A DNA stretch of 64,000 bases from Pengzhenrongella sicca (GTDB lineage Bacteria; Actinomycetota; Actinomycetes; Actinomycetales; Cellulomonadaceae): positions 930,001 to 994,000 of the forward strand of contig NZ_CP071868.1 of the NCBI RefSeq assembly GCF_017569225.1, read 5' to 3'. Numbering within the stretch: position 1 is the first letter of the stretch; every line of letters starts with the position of its first letter. Of the stretch, positions 9,085 to 17,701 are shown one piece after another. The notes under the pieces were generated by a model. That model ran no database searches, had not been told where the DNA came from, and saw nothing but the letters and a program-made list of their open reading frames with translations. The position numbers were made by a program, and so were the translations under genes.

Positions 9085-9098
9085 TGGGATCGCTCCCA
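9085..9098. promoter_or_regulatory. CebR-like operator 3
   Basis: TGGGATCGCTCCCA matches the CebR consensus at 13 of 14 positions. It lies about 200 bp upstream of cebE, so it may allow looping with the other two sites. Confidence 0.65.
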
Positions 9099-9195
9099 TA
9101 CGGATGTCTGTGCAGGTCACGGCGCTTTGGCTTCGGTGGCCGTTACGGAATCGTTACGCCGGGAGGCTCGTCGGCGCGCCGATTTGCCTCGCTTC

Positions 9196-9735
9196 TCAGG
9201 CCGAGCTGCCCCGCGGGTGGATTCCGAGCCAGGTGGATCCGGCCTGCTGCTCGGCCTCGAGGGCGGCTCGGACGGCGCGCGCCGCCGCCTCCTCGATCGC
9301 GGCCCCGAACAGCGGCACCCCGGCCTTGACGTCGCCGTCGTAGGTGAGCAGGCTCGCCCCCGGCTCCGCGCCGTCGGGGCTGGCGGCGTCGGGTACGGGC
9401 GCGAGCGTCGTCGTGCCGGTCAGCCGCACGGGCGCCCCGGTGATCTCGACCACGACGGTCCCGTGCCGGGTCGTCGTGCCGGCCTCCCAGGCCTCGACCT
9501 GGCGCACGTCGAGGCTCGTGCCCACGAAGGCTCGGAAGTTGGCGGGGATCTGGTCGGTCGGCATCGAGCGCCGGGTCGTGACCGTGAACGCGCCGTCCGC
9601 GGCGTCCACGACGTCGACGTGATGGGCGACGGCGCCGCTCGCGGCGACGCGGGCGTGGCCGTAGGCGGGATCGGCAAGCATGGCCGCCACGGTCGCAACC
9701 GTCGCGGGGTAGCGGAGCTGGACGTGCACGCGCAC
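9196..9735 (-). CDS. DUF2505 family protein
   Basis: 179-residue protein that I recognise as DUF2505, an actinobacterial family of SRPBCC-like (START-fold) proteins of unknown role. The GTG start at 9735 is preceded by GAGGCGAGG. There is no signal peptide or membrane segment. The N-terminal strand-helix pattern and the repeated V-x-V strands fit the helix-grip fold. It lies between the sugar operon promoter and a leaderless kinase gene transcribed the other way, with no operon partner. Ligand and function are unknown. Confidence 0.75.
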   Translation of the reverse strand: MRVHVQLRYPATVATVAAMLADPAYGHARVAASGAVAHHVDVVDAADGAFTVTTRRSMPTDQIPANFRAFVGTSLDVRQVEAWEAGTTTRHGTVVVEITGAPVRLTGTTTLAPVPDAASPDGAEPGASLLTYDGDVKAGVPLFGAAIEEAAARAVRAALEAEQQAGSTWLGIHPRGSSA

Positions 9736-9872
9736 CGTGGCCTCGCCTCTCGTCGGGCCCGCCGGTCAGCATCGCCCCGGGCGGGCTGTCCCTCGCGGGA
9801 CGAACTGTCGTGGGACGAGGCTACCGAAGGTCCGGCCGGGCTTGGTGGGTCGGCGCCCGGCGCGGGCATGTC

Positions 9873-9878
9873 TAGGCT
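9873..9878 (+). promoter_or_regulatory. -10 box of the PdtaS-like kinase gene
   Basis: TAGGCT with six bases to the GTG start at 9885. Transcription would begin at or next to the start codon, giving a leaderless mRNA. Confidence 0.6.
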
Positions 9879-9884
9879 GAACCG

Positions 9885-11351
9885 GTGCCTACGTTGAGCG
9901 ACCTGGTGTCCCGCCACTCCGATCTCGAGCCGGCTGACGTCGAATGGCTGCACCTGCTGATCGGGGACTGGCAGGTCATCTCGGACCTCGCGTTCGCCGA
10001 CCTCGTGCTCTGGCTGCCGACGGGCGAGGGCGACTTCATCGCGATCGGCCAGTGCCGACCGAGCACGGGCGCGACGGTGCACTACGACGACATCGTCGGC
10101 AAGCACGCCCCCGAGGGCCAGCGCAGCCAGCTGCTCCAGGCGCTGACCGAGGTGCGGCCGCAGCGCTCGCGCGAGCCGCGCTGGTTCGGCTCGTACGCGG
10201 TGCGCGAGGAGGCGATGCCGGTCGTGCACAAGGGGCGCGCGATCGCCGTCGTCGCCCGGCAGACCAACCTTGGCGGGGCCCGCACCCCGAGCCGGCTCGA
10301 GCTGAACTACGTCGAGGCCGCCGACGACCTCATGGGCATGATCGGGCGCGGCGAGTTCCCGCTGCCGAACTCGGCGGCCGGCTCACGCCGCGGGGCGCCG
10401 CGCGTCGGGGACGGCCTCATCCGGCTCAACTCCGAGGGCGAGGTGCTGTACGCGAGCCCGAACGCGCTGAGCTGCTTCCACCGGCTGGGTGTCCTCGGCT
10501 CGCTCGTCGGGCGTTCCCTGATCGAGGTCACGACCGAGCTCATCGAGCAGGAGATGCCCGTCGACGAGTCGATGCCGCTCGTCGTCATGGGGCGGGCGCC
10601 GTGGCGCACCGACATCGAGTCGCACGGCGTGTGCCTGTCCCTGCGCGCCGTGCCCCTGACGGAGCACGGGCAGCGCACCGGGGCGGTGCTGCTGTGCCGG
10701 GACGTCTCGGAGGTGCGCCGGCGCGAGCGCGAGCTCATCACGAAGGACGCGACGATCCGCGAGATCCACCACCGGGTCAAGAACAACCTGCAGACCGTGG
10801 CGGCCCTGCTGCGGCTGCAGGCGCGCCGGCTCGAGAACCCCGAGGCCCGGGCGGCGCTCGAGGAGGCCATGCGGCGCGTGGCGACGATCGCGCTCGTGCA
10901 CGAGACGCTCTCGCAGACGCTCGACGAGATCGTCCCGTTCGACGCGCTCGTGGGCCGCAGCCTGCGGCTCGCCGCCGACGTCGCGTCGGCGGGCGGGCAC
11001 GTGCGCACGGTGACCACCGGGAAGTTCGGGCTCGTGCCCGCGGCCGATTCGACCGCGCTCGCGCTCGTGCTGACCGAGCTGGTGACGAACGCCGTCGAGC
11101 ACGGCCTGTCGTCGCCCGCGGGCGGCACCGTCGAGATCACGGCCCTGCGGGACGGCCAGAAGCTGCGCGTCATCGTCGCGGACGACGGCGTCGGCATGGA
11201 TCCCGAGGCGGGCGCCGGCTCCGGCCTTGGCACCCAGATCGTGCTGACCCTCGTCACGAACGAGCTGCGCGGCAAGATCGAGTGGCTGCCGCGCGACGGC
11301 GGCGGCACCCAGGTCGTCCTCGACGTCACGCTGCGCGACCCCCAGGGCTGA
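9885..11351 (+). CDS. pdtaS: cytoplasmic sensor histidine kinase, PdtaS type
   Basis: 488-residue soluble histidine kinase. Residues 1-150 fit a GAF-type sensor, residues 170-285 a PAS domain. The HisKA_2 dimerisation segment is at about residues 290-330, with the phosphoacceptor His in EIHHRVKNNLQTVAALLRLQ. The C-terminal HATPase_c domain has ELVTNAVEHG (N box), ADDGVGM and GLGTQIV. This layout matches mycobacterial PdtaS, which phosphorylates the ANTAR RNA-binding regulator PdtaR. No pdtaR gene is visible here. It has no membrane segment and no SD. A strong terminator-like hairpin follows. Confidence 0.85.
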   Translation: MPTLSDLVSRHSDLEPADVEWLHLLIGDWQVISDLAFADLVLWLPTGEGDFIAIGQCRPSTGATVHYDDIVGKHAPEGQRSQLLQALTEVRPQRSREPRWFGSYAVREEAMPVVHKGRAIAVVARQTNLGGARTPSRLELNYVEAADDLMGMIGRGEFPLPNSAAGSRRGAPRVGDGLIRLNSEGEVLYASPNALSCFHRLGVLGSLVGRSLIEVTTELIEQEMPVDESMPLVVMGRAPWRTDIESHGVCLSLRAVPLTEHGQRTGAVLLCRDVSEVRRRERELITKDATIREIHHRVKNNLQTVAALLRLQARRLENPEARAALEEAMRRVATIALVHETLSQTLDEIVPFDALVGRSLRLAADVASAGGHVRTVTTGKFGLVPAADSTALALVLTELVTNAVEHGLSSPAGGTVEITALRDGQKLRVIVADDGVGMDPEAGAGSGLGTQIVLTLVTNELRGKIEWLPRDGGGTQVVLDVTLRDPQG

Positions 11352-11384
11352 GGGCCCGGCGCCCCGTCGGCCCGGGGACGACCG

Positions 11385-11412
11385 AGGCCCCGACGGGGAT
11401 CCGTCGGGGCCT
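11385..11412 (+). terminator. hairpin terminator after the kinase gene
   Basis: AGGCCCCGACGG (11385-11396), loop GGAT and CCGTCGGGGCCT (11401-11412) make a perfect 12-bp stem. It lies between the ends of two convergent genes, so it can serve both. There is no U run. Confidence 0.8.
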
Positions 11413-11483
11413 GCGTGGTCGAGCGGGTCAGGTCGCGGGCGGCCTGGCCTGTGGGTGCTGCGGCGTGCGGGTTGCGGCGGTCG

Positions 11484-11732
11484 TCAGCTCGCGCGGCGCT
11501 GGCGGGCCGTGCGGCGCTTGAGGGCGCGACGCTCGTCCTCGGACAGCCCGCCCCAGACGCCGGCGTCCTGGCCGGACTCGAGCGCCCACTTCAGGCAGGT
11601 GTCGATGACGGGGCAACGGTGGCAGACTGCCTTCGCCTGCTCGATCTGTGCGAGGGCCGGTCCGGTGTTCCCGATCGGGAAGAACAGTTCCGGGTCCTCG
11701 TCCAGGCATGAAGCGCGGTGGCGCCAATCCAT
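11484..11732 (-). CDS. whiB1: WhiB-family iron-sulfur regulator WhiB1
   Basis: 82-residue WhiB protein very close in layout to mycobacterial WhiB1. The 4Fe-4S ligands are Cys9, Cys37, Cys40 and Cys46 (C-x2-C-x5-C spacing intact). The GVWGG turn and the basic C-terminal tail (RRALKRRTARQRR) for DNA binding follow. The ATG at 11732 has AGGAG six bases upstream. WhiB1 is an essential, NO-sensitive partner of the principal sigma factor in mycobacteria. The 5' leader holds a short hairpin (GCGCCC/GGGCGT, about 11763-11780). Confidence 0.93.
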   Translation of the reverse strand: MDWRHRASCLDEDPELFFPIGNTGPALAQIEQAKAVCHRCPVIDTCLKWALESGQDAGVWGGLSEDERRALKRRTARQRRAS

Positions 11733-11976
11733 GAAGATCTCCTAGGCATGTCAGGGCACGCCCGAGAAGGGCGCTACTCGTGGGGGGCTGGAAAAAAGCA
11801 TTACTGAACCCAGAGTCACACCTGAACTGCAGGGACACAAGGGGCTAACGTCAGGTTTCGAGGCCAAGCGGTTGAGGTCTTGCTCACACCATCAAGCCGC
11901 ACCGCCGGCCGAGCGCGGGCAGCCACCCGGTTGGGCGGCGGGGCCGCGGGTGCGTGTCGTCGACGGGCGTGCGTCA

Positions 11977-11982
11977 TAGGGT
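11977..11982 (+). promoter_or_regulatory. -10 box of the 147-residue membrane protein gene
   Basis: TAGGGT with six bases to the GTG at 11989, which implies a leaderless transcript. Confidence 0.5.
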
Positions 11983-11988
11983 CGTCGC

Positions 11989-12432
11989 GTGCCCTCCCCC
12001 CGAGTCCCGACACCCGCAGCGGCGCCCGCGCCGGCCCCGCACCCCTGGGCCCTGGCCGTGGCCTGCCTGCTCGTGCTCGTCCAGGCGGCCGCCGCGCTCG
12101 GGCTGGGCGTGGCCTGGGCGGCGGACCTGGTGCGCGGGCGGGTCGAGCTGCCCGGTGCGACGGCGTTCCTCGCGCTCTCCGCGGTCGCGGTCGCGGCGAT
12201 CCTCGTCGCGGGCGCGCGCGGGCTGTGGCGGGGCCGCCGGTGGGCGCGCGCCCCGATCATCACCTGGCAGCTGCTCCTGGTCGTGATGGCGATCGGGTGG
12301 TTCTCGGCGGATCCCAGCGCGTGGGCGCTCGTCCTGCTCGTGGCCGTGGTGTTCGTCGTGGTCGCCCTGCTCCTGCCCGCGGTGGTGGCCGCGACGTCCG
12401 GCCGCGCCGCCGCCGACGACGACGCGCGATGA
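11989..12432 (+). CDS. small integral membrane protein of unknown function
   Basis: 147-residue protein with four predicted membrane helices (about residues 19-45, 57-77, 85-105 and 110-135). It has a Pro/Ala-rich cytoplasmic N-terminus and a short acidic tail. No catalytic motif is visible. The layout is common among uncharacterised actinobacterial membrane proteins. It is convergent with the large ATPase gene downstream and divergent from whiB1. Confidence 0.75.
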   Translation: MPSPRVPTPAAAPAPAPHPWALAVACLLVLVQAAAALGLGVAWAADLVRGRVELPGATAFLALSAVAVAAILVAGARGLWRGRRWARAPIITWQLLLVVMAIGWFSADPSAWALVLLVAVVFVVVALLLPAVVAATSGRAAADDDAR

Positions 12433-12517
12433 CCGCCGCGGCCTGAGGCCCGGCCCCGCCCGGGATCGCACGCCAGCGCACGCCCCCTCATAGCGCGCCT
12501 CCTCGGACGGCGCCGCG

Positions 12518-15500
12518 TCACGCGAGCGTCGGGTCGAGCACCTGGACGACGACGACGTCGCGACCGTGCTGGCGGACGGCGCGGCCGGGGGTGTGGGCGT
12601 GCCCGGGCTCCACCACCCAGTCGAGCGCGGTGCCGAACACGTCGGCGCTCCCGGGCTCGGTCGGCGTGAGCACGATCCCCACCCGCTGGTCGCGCAGCGC
12701 GCCGAGCGCACCGCGGTAGGAGATCGCCGCGCGGCCCGTCTGCGCGGCCGCGACCACGATCGGCCCCGGCCCCGGCCCCGGCCCCGGTTCTGGACCCGGC
12801 CCTGAACCGGCGGGCTCTGCCGAGCGCTGCGCGAGCGCGCCGAGCAGGTCGGTCACACCAGGGTGGAGCCGCTCGAGCGCGTCGAGGTCGTCGACGAGCG
12901 CCACCGCCCCGGGCGGCGCGGCGGCGAGCAGTCGCGCGATCGCCGCCGACGCGAACCCGCACCAGGCGACGGCCGGGTGCGCGGCGGCGTACCGCTCGAG
13001 GGGCCCGTCGCGCGCGACCACGACGATCGGGCGACCCGCGGCGGCGAGTGCGGCGGCCAGGACGGCGAGTGTTGTCGAGCGGCCGGACCCGGGCGGCCCG
13101 ACGACGAGCGCGCCGCGGCCCAGGGCCAGCCGGACCGGCCCGGCGTCGTCACCGCCGATCCCGACGACGGGCGCCTCGTCCGGGCGCGGCGAGGGGCCGC
13201 GCTCGCGCCGGACGGCCGTCGCCAGCGCGCCGCGCCCGACGCGCGCGGGTACGGGCGCCAGGCGCAGCGCCAGGCTCTCGGGCGCGGTGTCGTCGGGCGG
13301 GGAACCGTCGGCCACGCCGTCGGCGGCGACCTGGCACACGAGCGCGTCGCCGGGCTCGCCGATCGCGTCTGGCTCGTCGGTGCCCTCCTCGACCAGCGAG
13401 CCGGCGACGGACGGGAGCACGATCGCGCGGCCCGGGCCGCGTCGCGAGCCGGCGAGCGCGCCGGGGACTCCCGCGACGACGTCGGCAGCTCGGTCGCCGA
13501 CCGCGAGCACCAGGCGCTGCGGGAACAGCGTCGCGACCGCCCCCGGGGGTGCCGCCGAGCCCGTGGCGAGCACCGCCGTGCCGTGCTCGCGCGCCCGGCG
13601 GAGAAGGTCGATCAGGCGGGCCGCGCCGCTGCCGCGCCCGAGCGGCGCGAGCGCGTCGAGCGCGGCCTCGATCTCGTCGAGGAGCAGCAGCCGGGGGGCG
13701 GCACCGGCCGGCGCAGGCTGGGCGAGCAGGAGGAGGAGCCGGGCGAGCCGGCGGGGGTCGTCGACGCCGACGGCGGTCCCGAACGTCGGACGGGCCGTGA
13801 GGTCCGCGATCAGGCGCGCCGGGACGCCGACGGCGTGGACGTGCCAGCCGCGGGCGAGCGCGGCGAGGGCCGCGGTGCGCAGGGTCGTGCTGCGGCCGGA
13901 CCCGGCGGCGCCGACGACCAGCAGCGGGCCGGCCGCCAGGCCCCAGCGCACGACGGCGCGGCGCCGCTGCGTCGGCACGTCGGCGAGGGCCAGCGGGAGC
14001 CGGCCGGCGTCGGCGTCGCCACGTCCGGCCTGCGCTCCGAGTCCGTGCTCAGCGGCGGCGTGCGCCGCGAGGTCGTCCGGCCGCAGGAGATCGGGCAGCG
14101 GCGGCAGCCACGGCGCCGCGGGAGCGTCCAGGCCGAGCTGGGCGGCGGCGGCACGCGCCGCCGCGACGAAGGCGCGGGCCGGGCGCGGGTCGGCACTCTC
14201 GCCCGCATCCGAGTCCGGACCGGGCCGTGCGCACGGGTGCCGGCCCGCGGGGGGAGCGCTCGCGGCGGGGACCCAGCCGGTCGGCGTGCCGGGCCAGGGC
14301 GGGGCGATCCGGACCGCGCCGCGCGGCCCGAGCGGTGCACCATTCGCGAGGGCGATCTGCACCGGCTCCGGCGCTCCCGTCCCGCGCCGTAGGACGGCGC
14401 GCCCCGGGGAGCTAGCCGGGATGCGGGCGGCCTCGGGGGAGTCGAGCACGTCGAGGGAGTCGGCGACGTCGGTCACCCGCAGCGCGATCCGCAGCGTGAG
14501 GTTGGCGCGCAGGTCGGGGCCGACCGCGCCGGCGGGTCGCTGGGTGGCGAGGATGAGGTGCATGCCGAGCGATCGCCCCTGCGCGGCGAGCCGGAGCAGG
14601 CCCGGCACGAAGCTGGGCAGGTCCTCCGTGAGCGCCCGAAACTCGTCGACCACCACGAGCAGGCGCGGCGGCGGCGCGGACCGCAACGCCGCGAGGTCGG
14701 GCACCCCCGCGCGGGCGAGGAGCCGCTCGCGCCGACGCAGCTCGGCGCGGAGCCCGGCGAGCGCGCGTGCGGCGAGGGCCGGGTCGAGGTCGGTGACCTG
14801 GCCGACGACGTGCGGCAGCTCCGCGCAGGGCCCGAAGCTCGCGCCGCCCTTGTAGTCGACCAGCGCGAACGCCAGCTCGGCGGGTGAGTGCGTCAGGGCG
14901 AGCGAGAGCAGCCAGGTCTGCAGCAGCTCGGACTTGCCCGCTCCGGTCGTCCCCGCGACGAGGGCGTGCGGGCCGTCCCGGATCAGGTCGATCGTGACCG
15001 GCGCGCCGGCCGGGCCGAGGCCCAGGCAGGCGTCGAGCCCACCCGCCCGCGCGGCGTGCCCCTGGGCCCAACGGTCGATGACGCTGGCGGCGGACGGAGC
15101 GGGCAGCCCCGGCAGATCGGCGAGCGCGACGCCACCGGCGGCGTTCGGCGAGGCCCCCGGGGGCAGGTCGCGGAGGCGTCGGAGCTGCCAGAGGGCGGCG
15201 ACGCGCCGCGCATGCACCTCGGCCCAGGAGTGCGAGACCGCGTGCAGCGGGAGGGTGCGCGTCGCGCCCGTCGGCAGGTGCAGCGTCGCGACGTCCTTGC
15301 CGGGGTGGACCGTGAGCACGGTTCGGCACCACGCGGGCACATCGACCAGGTCCGCCGCGATCAGCACCACGGCCGCGCCGTGCCCGCCGGCCCAGAAGCG
15401 CGCGAGGTCCGTCGCCTGCCCGGGGGTGTGCCAGCCGTCGCCGACCACGAGCGTCGTGGGGCCCGCGGGGTCCGTGGGGCCCGTGGGACCCGTGGCGTCG

Positions 15501-16843
15501 GCGGCGGACACACCGGCCGCGCCGGAGGGAGCGGGCGCGGCCGCCGGGGCGTGCGCGGGTGCGAGGCCCGGTAGCCACCGGCACCAGGACCAGTCCGCGA
15601 GGTGGGCGGGGTCGGCCCGGACGGCGACGGCGACGTCGGCGTCCGTCGGACCCAGCGGCAGCGCCGCCGCGACGAGCGCCCGCGCCGCCGCGACGGCCAG
15701 CCCGCGGGGTCCGACGACGGCAAGGGCTCCGTCCGGGCTCAGGGCGCGCACGTCCGCCGGGCCGGGTGCGTCGGTCGGCTCGGCGCCAGCGAGCAGGCGG
15801 AGCGCCCGCGTGGACAGGTCGGCGGGCGAGGGCGGCTCGGGGCCAGGCCCGTCGAGCCGACCCGGCGACGTGCGACGCGCCGGCCCGGCGGCGGGGGCAC
15901 GCCCGCGCGCGGTGTGGGCGCGCGCCCGCAGCCTGCTCGCGATGGCCAGGAGCGGGCCCACAGCAGCGACGATCAGGAACATCCGGTTGCCGGTGCTCAG
16001 TGCGAGCGCCACCGACCCCGCGGCGGGCGCGAGCCAGGTCGTGGCCGCGAGCTCGCCGCGAGCCCGGCCCTCGGGAGCCCGGTCGCCAGCGGTCCGGTCG
16101 CCAGCGGTCCGGTCGCCAGTCGTCCGGTCGCCAGTCGTCCGGTCGCCAGTGGTCCGGTCGGCGGAGCTCCGTACGACGGTCGCGCGGGCGGCGCGCAGCT
16201 CGAGCACGGTCGACCCGATCAGGAGCCGGTCGCCCACGTGCAGCCGCGTCCACCGCGCCGCCGGGCCGGCCCGCCGAACCGGCGTCGCGGGCCGCCCGCG
16301 CACCCGCCGCCCGCGCCACCACCTCCACCCCGACTCGGCGCGCCACCCCAGCCAGCCCAGCCACCTCATTCGCGCGGGTAGCCGGACCGTGCCGTGGCTC
16401 GAGCGCAGGTCGAGCGCCATCGGGCCGGATCGCCCCAGCCGCAGCGCGAGGTGGCGGCGCGAGCTGCGGCCGTCGTCGATCGCGAGGTCGCCGACGCGAC
16501 CCACGACCAGCGGCCCGCGCAGGCCGACGAGCGCGCCGCTGTCCGGCCCCGAGAGCACGGCGAGGTGCCACTCGGCCCGCAGCGCCGCGTCGCCGGGGTC
16601 GCGCGGTCCCGCGCCGACGCGCAGGGTCGCGCCGGCCAGCAGCGGGACCTGGCCGGTCAGCTGGTCGTCGTCCAGCACCGCCGCCCCCACCGCGAGCACC
16701 GCGCCGCCGGGGGCCAGCTCCGCACGACCGGTCGCCGACGCGAGGTGACCGCGAAGATCGCCGAGGCGCGCGCCGTCGGGCACCTCGAGGTCGAGGTCCG
16801 GTACCCGGGGCGGGCCGGGTGCGCCCGCCAGCGTGACGCGCAT
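12518..16843 (-). CDS. FHA-domain FtsK/SpoIIIE (EccC-like) triple ATPase
   Basis: 1441-residue protein. The N-terminus (1-80) may be ubiquitin-like and is followed by an FHA fold at about 92-225 (VVGRVGDLAIDD, SSRRH, SSHGTVRLP) that would bind phosphothreonine. Two hydrophobic stretches lie near residues 295-320. Three FtsK/SpoIIIE ATPase modules follow. Their Walker A motifs are GTTGAGKS (about 631), GAAGSGRS (about 976) and GPPGSGRS (about 1247); their Walker B motifs are VVVDEF, LLLDEI and VALVDDL. This order matches EccC, the motor of type VII secretion. I start it at the ATG at 16843 because the sequence upstream is not protein-like. No EccB/D, WXG100 or mycosin gene is in the window, so it is an orphan here. 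The linker contains DRTTG repeats from a DNA tandem repeat. Confidence 0.85.
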   Translation of the reverse strand: MRVTLAGAPGPPRVPDLDLEVPDGARLGDLRGHLASATGRAELAPGGAVLAVGAAVLDDDQLTGQVPLLAGATLRVGAGPRDPGDAALRAEWHLAVLSGPDSGALVGLRGPLVVGRVGDLAIDDGRSSRRHLALRLGRSGPMALDLRSSHGTVRLPARMRWLGWLGWRAESGWRWWRGRRVRGRPATPVRRAGPAARWTRLHVGDRLLIGSTVLELRAARATVVRSSADRTTGDRTTGDRTTGDRTAGDRTAGDRAPEGRARGELAATTWLAPAAGSVALALSTGNRMFLIVAAVGPLLAIASRLRARAHTARGRAPAAGPARRTSPGRLDGPGPEPPSPADLSTRALRLLAGAEPTDAPGPADVRALSPDGALAVVGPRGLAVAAARALVAAALPLGPTDADVAVAVRADPAHLADWSWCRWLPGLAPAHAPAAAPAPSGAAGVSAADATGPTGPTDPAGPTTLVVGDGWHTPGQATDLARFWAGGHGAAVVLIAADLVDVPAWCRTVLTVHPGKDVATLHLPTGATRTLPLHAVSHSWAEVHARRVAALWQLRRLRDLPPGASPNAAGGVALADLPGLPAPSAASVIDRWAQGHAARAGGLDACLGLGPAGAPVTIDLIRDGPHALVAGTTGAGKSELLQTWLLSLALTHSPAELAFALVDYKGGASFGPCAELPHVVGQVTDLDPALAARALAGLRAELRRRERLLARAGVPDLAALRSAPPPRLLVVVDEFRALTEDLPSFVPGLLRLAAQGRSLGMHLILATQRPAGAVGPDLRANLTLRIALRVTDVADSLDVLDSPEAARIPASSPGRAVLRRGTGAPEPVQIALANGAPLGPRGAVRIAPPWPGTPTGWVPAASAPPAGRHPCARPGPDSDAGESADPRPARAFVAAARAAAAQLGLDAPAAPWLPPLPDLLRPDDLAAHAAAEHGLGAQAGRGDADAGRLPLALADVPTQRRRAVVRWGLAAGPLLVVGAAGSGRSTTLRTAALAALARGWHVHAVGVPARLIADLTARPTFGTAVGVDDPRRLARLLLLLAQPAPAGAAPRLLLLDEIEAALDALAPLGRGSGAARLIDLLRRAREHGTAVLATGSAAPPGAVATLFPQRLVLAVGDRAADVVAGVPGALAGSRRGPGRAIVLPSVAGSLVEEGTDEPDAIGEPGDALVCQVAADGVADGSPPDDTAPESLALRLAPVPARVGRGALATAVRRERGPSPRPDEAPVVGIGGDDAGPVRLALGRGALVVGPPGSGRSTTLAVLAAALAAAGRPIVVVARDGPLERYAAAHPAVAWCGFASAAIARLLAAAPPGAVALVDDLDALERLHPGVTDLLGALAQRSAEPAGSGPGPEPGPGPGPGPIVVAAAQTGRAAISYRGALGALRDQRVGIVLTPTEPGSADVFGTALDWVVEPGHAHTPGRAVRQHGRDVVVVQVLDPTLA
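16081..16155. repeat. five tandem 15-bp repeats inside the ATPase gene
   Basis: The unit GGTCGCCAGYSGTCC occurs five times in a row, with small differences at two positions. It codes for DRTTG/DRTAG repeats in the linker between the FHA domain and the membrane-proximal part. Such a tract can change copy number by slippage without shifting frame. Confidence 0.85.
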
Positions 16844-16992
16844 TCGGCCACTGTCGCCGCGCGGCGCGATCCCGGCAGCACCGAGGCGATCGCGGTGGGG
16901 ACGGGGCGTCGTTCCACAGGCCCGCCGGTCGCCTCGCCGGGCGACGACAATTCGCGAGGTGTTTCTACCGGCGAAGAGACGCTGACATGACC

Positions 16993-16998
16993 TAGCAT
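16993..16998 (+). promoter_or_regulatory. -10 box of the OmpR-type regulator operon
   Basis: TAGCAT with six bases to the ATG at 17005. There is no SD sequence between them. Confidence 0.5.
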
Positions 16999-17004
16999 GG
17001 CGCA

Positions 17005-17697
17005 ATGACTCAGGTACTGCTGGCGGAAGACGACCCCGCAATTGCCGAACCTTTGGCGCGGGCCCTGACGCGTGAGGGTTATGACGTACTCGTGCAAGGC
17101 ACTGGTCAAGGCGCCATCGATCATGCGCCGGACGCCGACCTGGTCGTGCTCGATCTCGGCCTGCCCGATATGGACGGCCTCGACGTCGCGCGCGCGATCC
17201 GCAATCTCGGGCTGACGACGCCGGTGCTCGTGCTCACGGCGCGGGCCGACGAGGTCGACCTCGTCGTCGGGCTCGACGCGGGCGCCGACGACTACGTGAC
17301 GAAGCCGTTCCGCCTCGCCGAGCTGCTCGCGCGGGTCCGGGCGCTGCTACGCCGTACCCACGGCGAGCCGGTCGACGAGGACGAGCTCCAGGCGCAGAAC
17401 GTCCGGGTCGACGTCGCCGCGCACCGCGCCTTCCAGGGCGAGCGCGAGCTGCACCTGACCGCCAAGGAGTTCGATCTGCTCCGCGTCCTGGTCGCGGCGG
17501 CCGGCACCGTGGTCGCTCGCGAGACGCTGATGCGCGAGGTCTGGGGCACCGACCCGTCAGGCTCGACAAAGACGCTCGACATGCACGTGTCCTGGCTGCG
17601 GCGCAAGCTCGGCGACGACGCGAACGCGCCGAGGTACGTCACCACGGTGCGGGGCATGGGCTTCCGGTTCGAGACCGGCGACCACACGGGGGCTTAG
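17005..17697 (+). CDS. OmpR-family response regulator
   Basis: 230-residue two-domain regulator. The receiver domain (1-115) has acidic residues at AEDD, the phosphoacceptor Asp in LVVLDLGLPDMDG, and Lys in VTKPF. A winged-helix Trans_reg_C domain occupies residues 130-225 (LTAKEFDLLRVL, MHVSWLRRKLG, VRGMGFRF). The kinase gene follows after 4 bp, so the pair is one operon. The inducing signal is unknown. Confidence 0.93.
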   Translation: MTQVLLAEDDPAIAEPLARALTREGYDVLVQGTGQGAIDHAPDADLVVLDLGLPDMDGLDVARAIRNLGLTTPVLVLTARADEVDLVVGLDAGADDYVTKPFRLAELLARVRALLRRTHGEPVDEDELQAQNVRVDVAAHRAFQGERELHLTAKEFDLLRVLVAAAGTVVARETLMREVWGTDPSGSTKTLDMHVSWLRRKLGDDANAPRYVTTVRGMGFRFETGDHTGA

Positions 17698-17701
17698 CCA
17701 G

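Larger units (their letters stand above)
8883..9195. other. promoter region of the cebE operon
   Basis: A 313-bp stretch with no gene separates cebE from the 3' end of the DUF2505 gene. It carries three operator-like palindromes (entries below) and an extra perfect palindrome CTCCCATGGGAG at 8992-9003. I could not identify a convincing -35/-10 pair for cebE. Confidence 0.6.

Noticed and set aside
11733-11880. CRP site upstream of whiB1
   Set aside because: Only a half-site GTGTGAC is present without a matching partner at the right spacing.
12763-12800. GGCCCC tandem repeat as a separate element
   Set aside because: It is a short Gly-Pro-coding run inside the ATPase gene and needs no other explanation.
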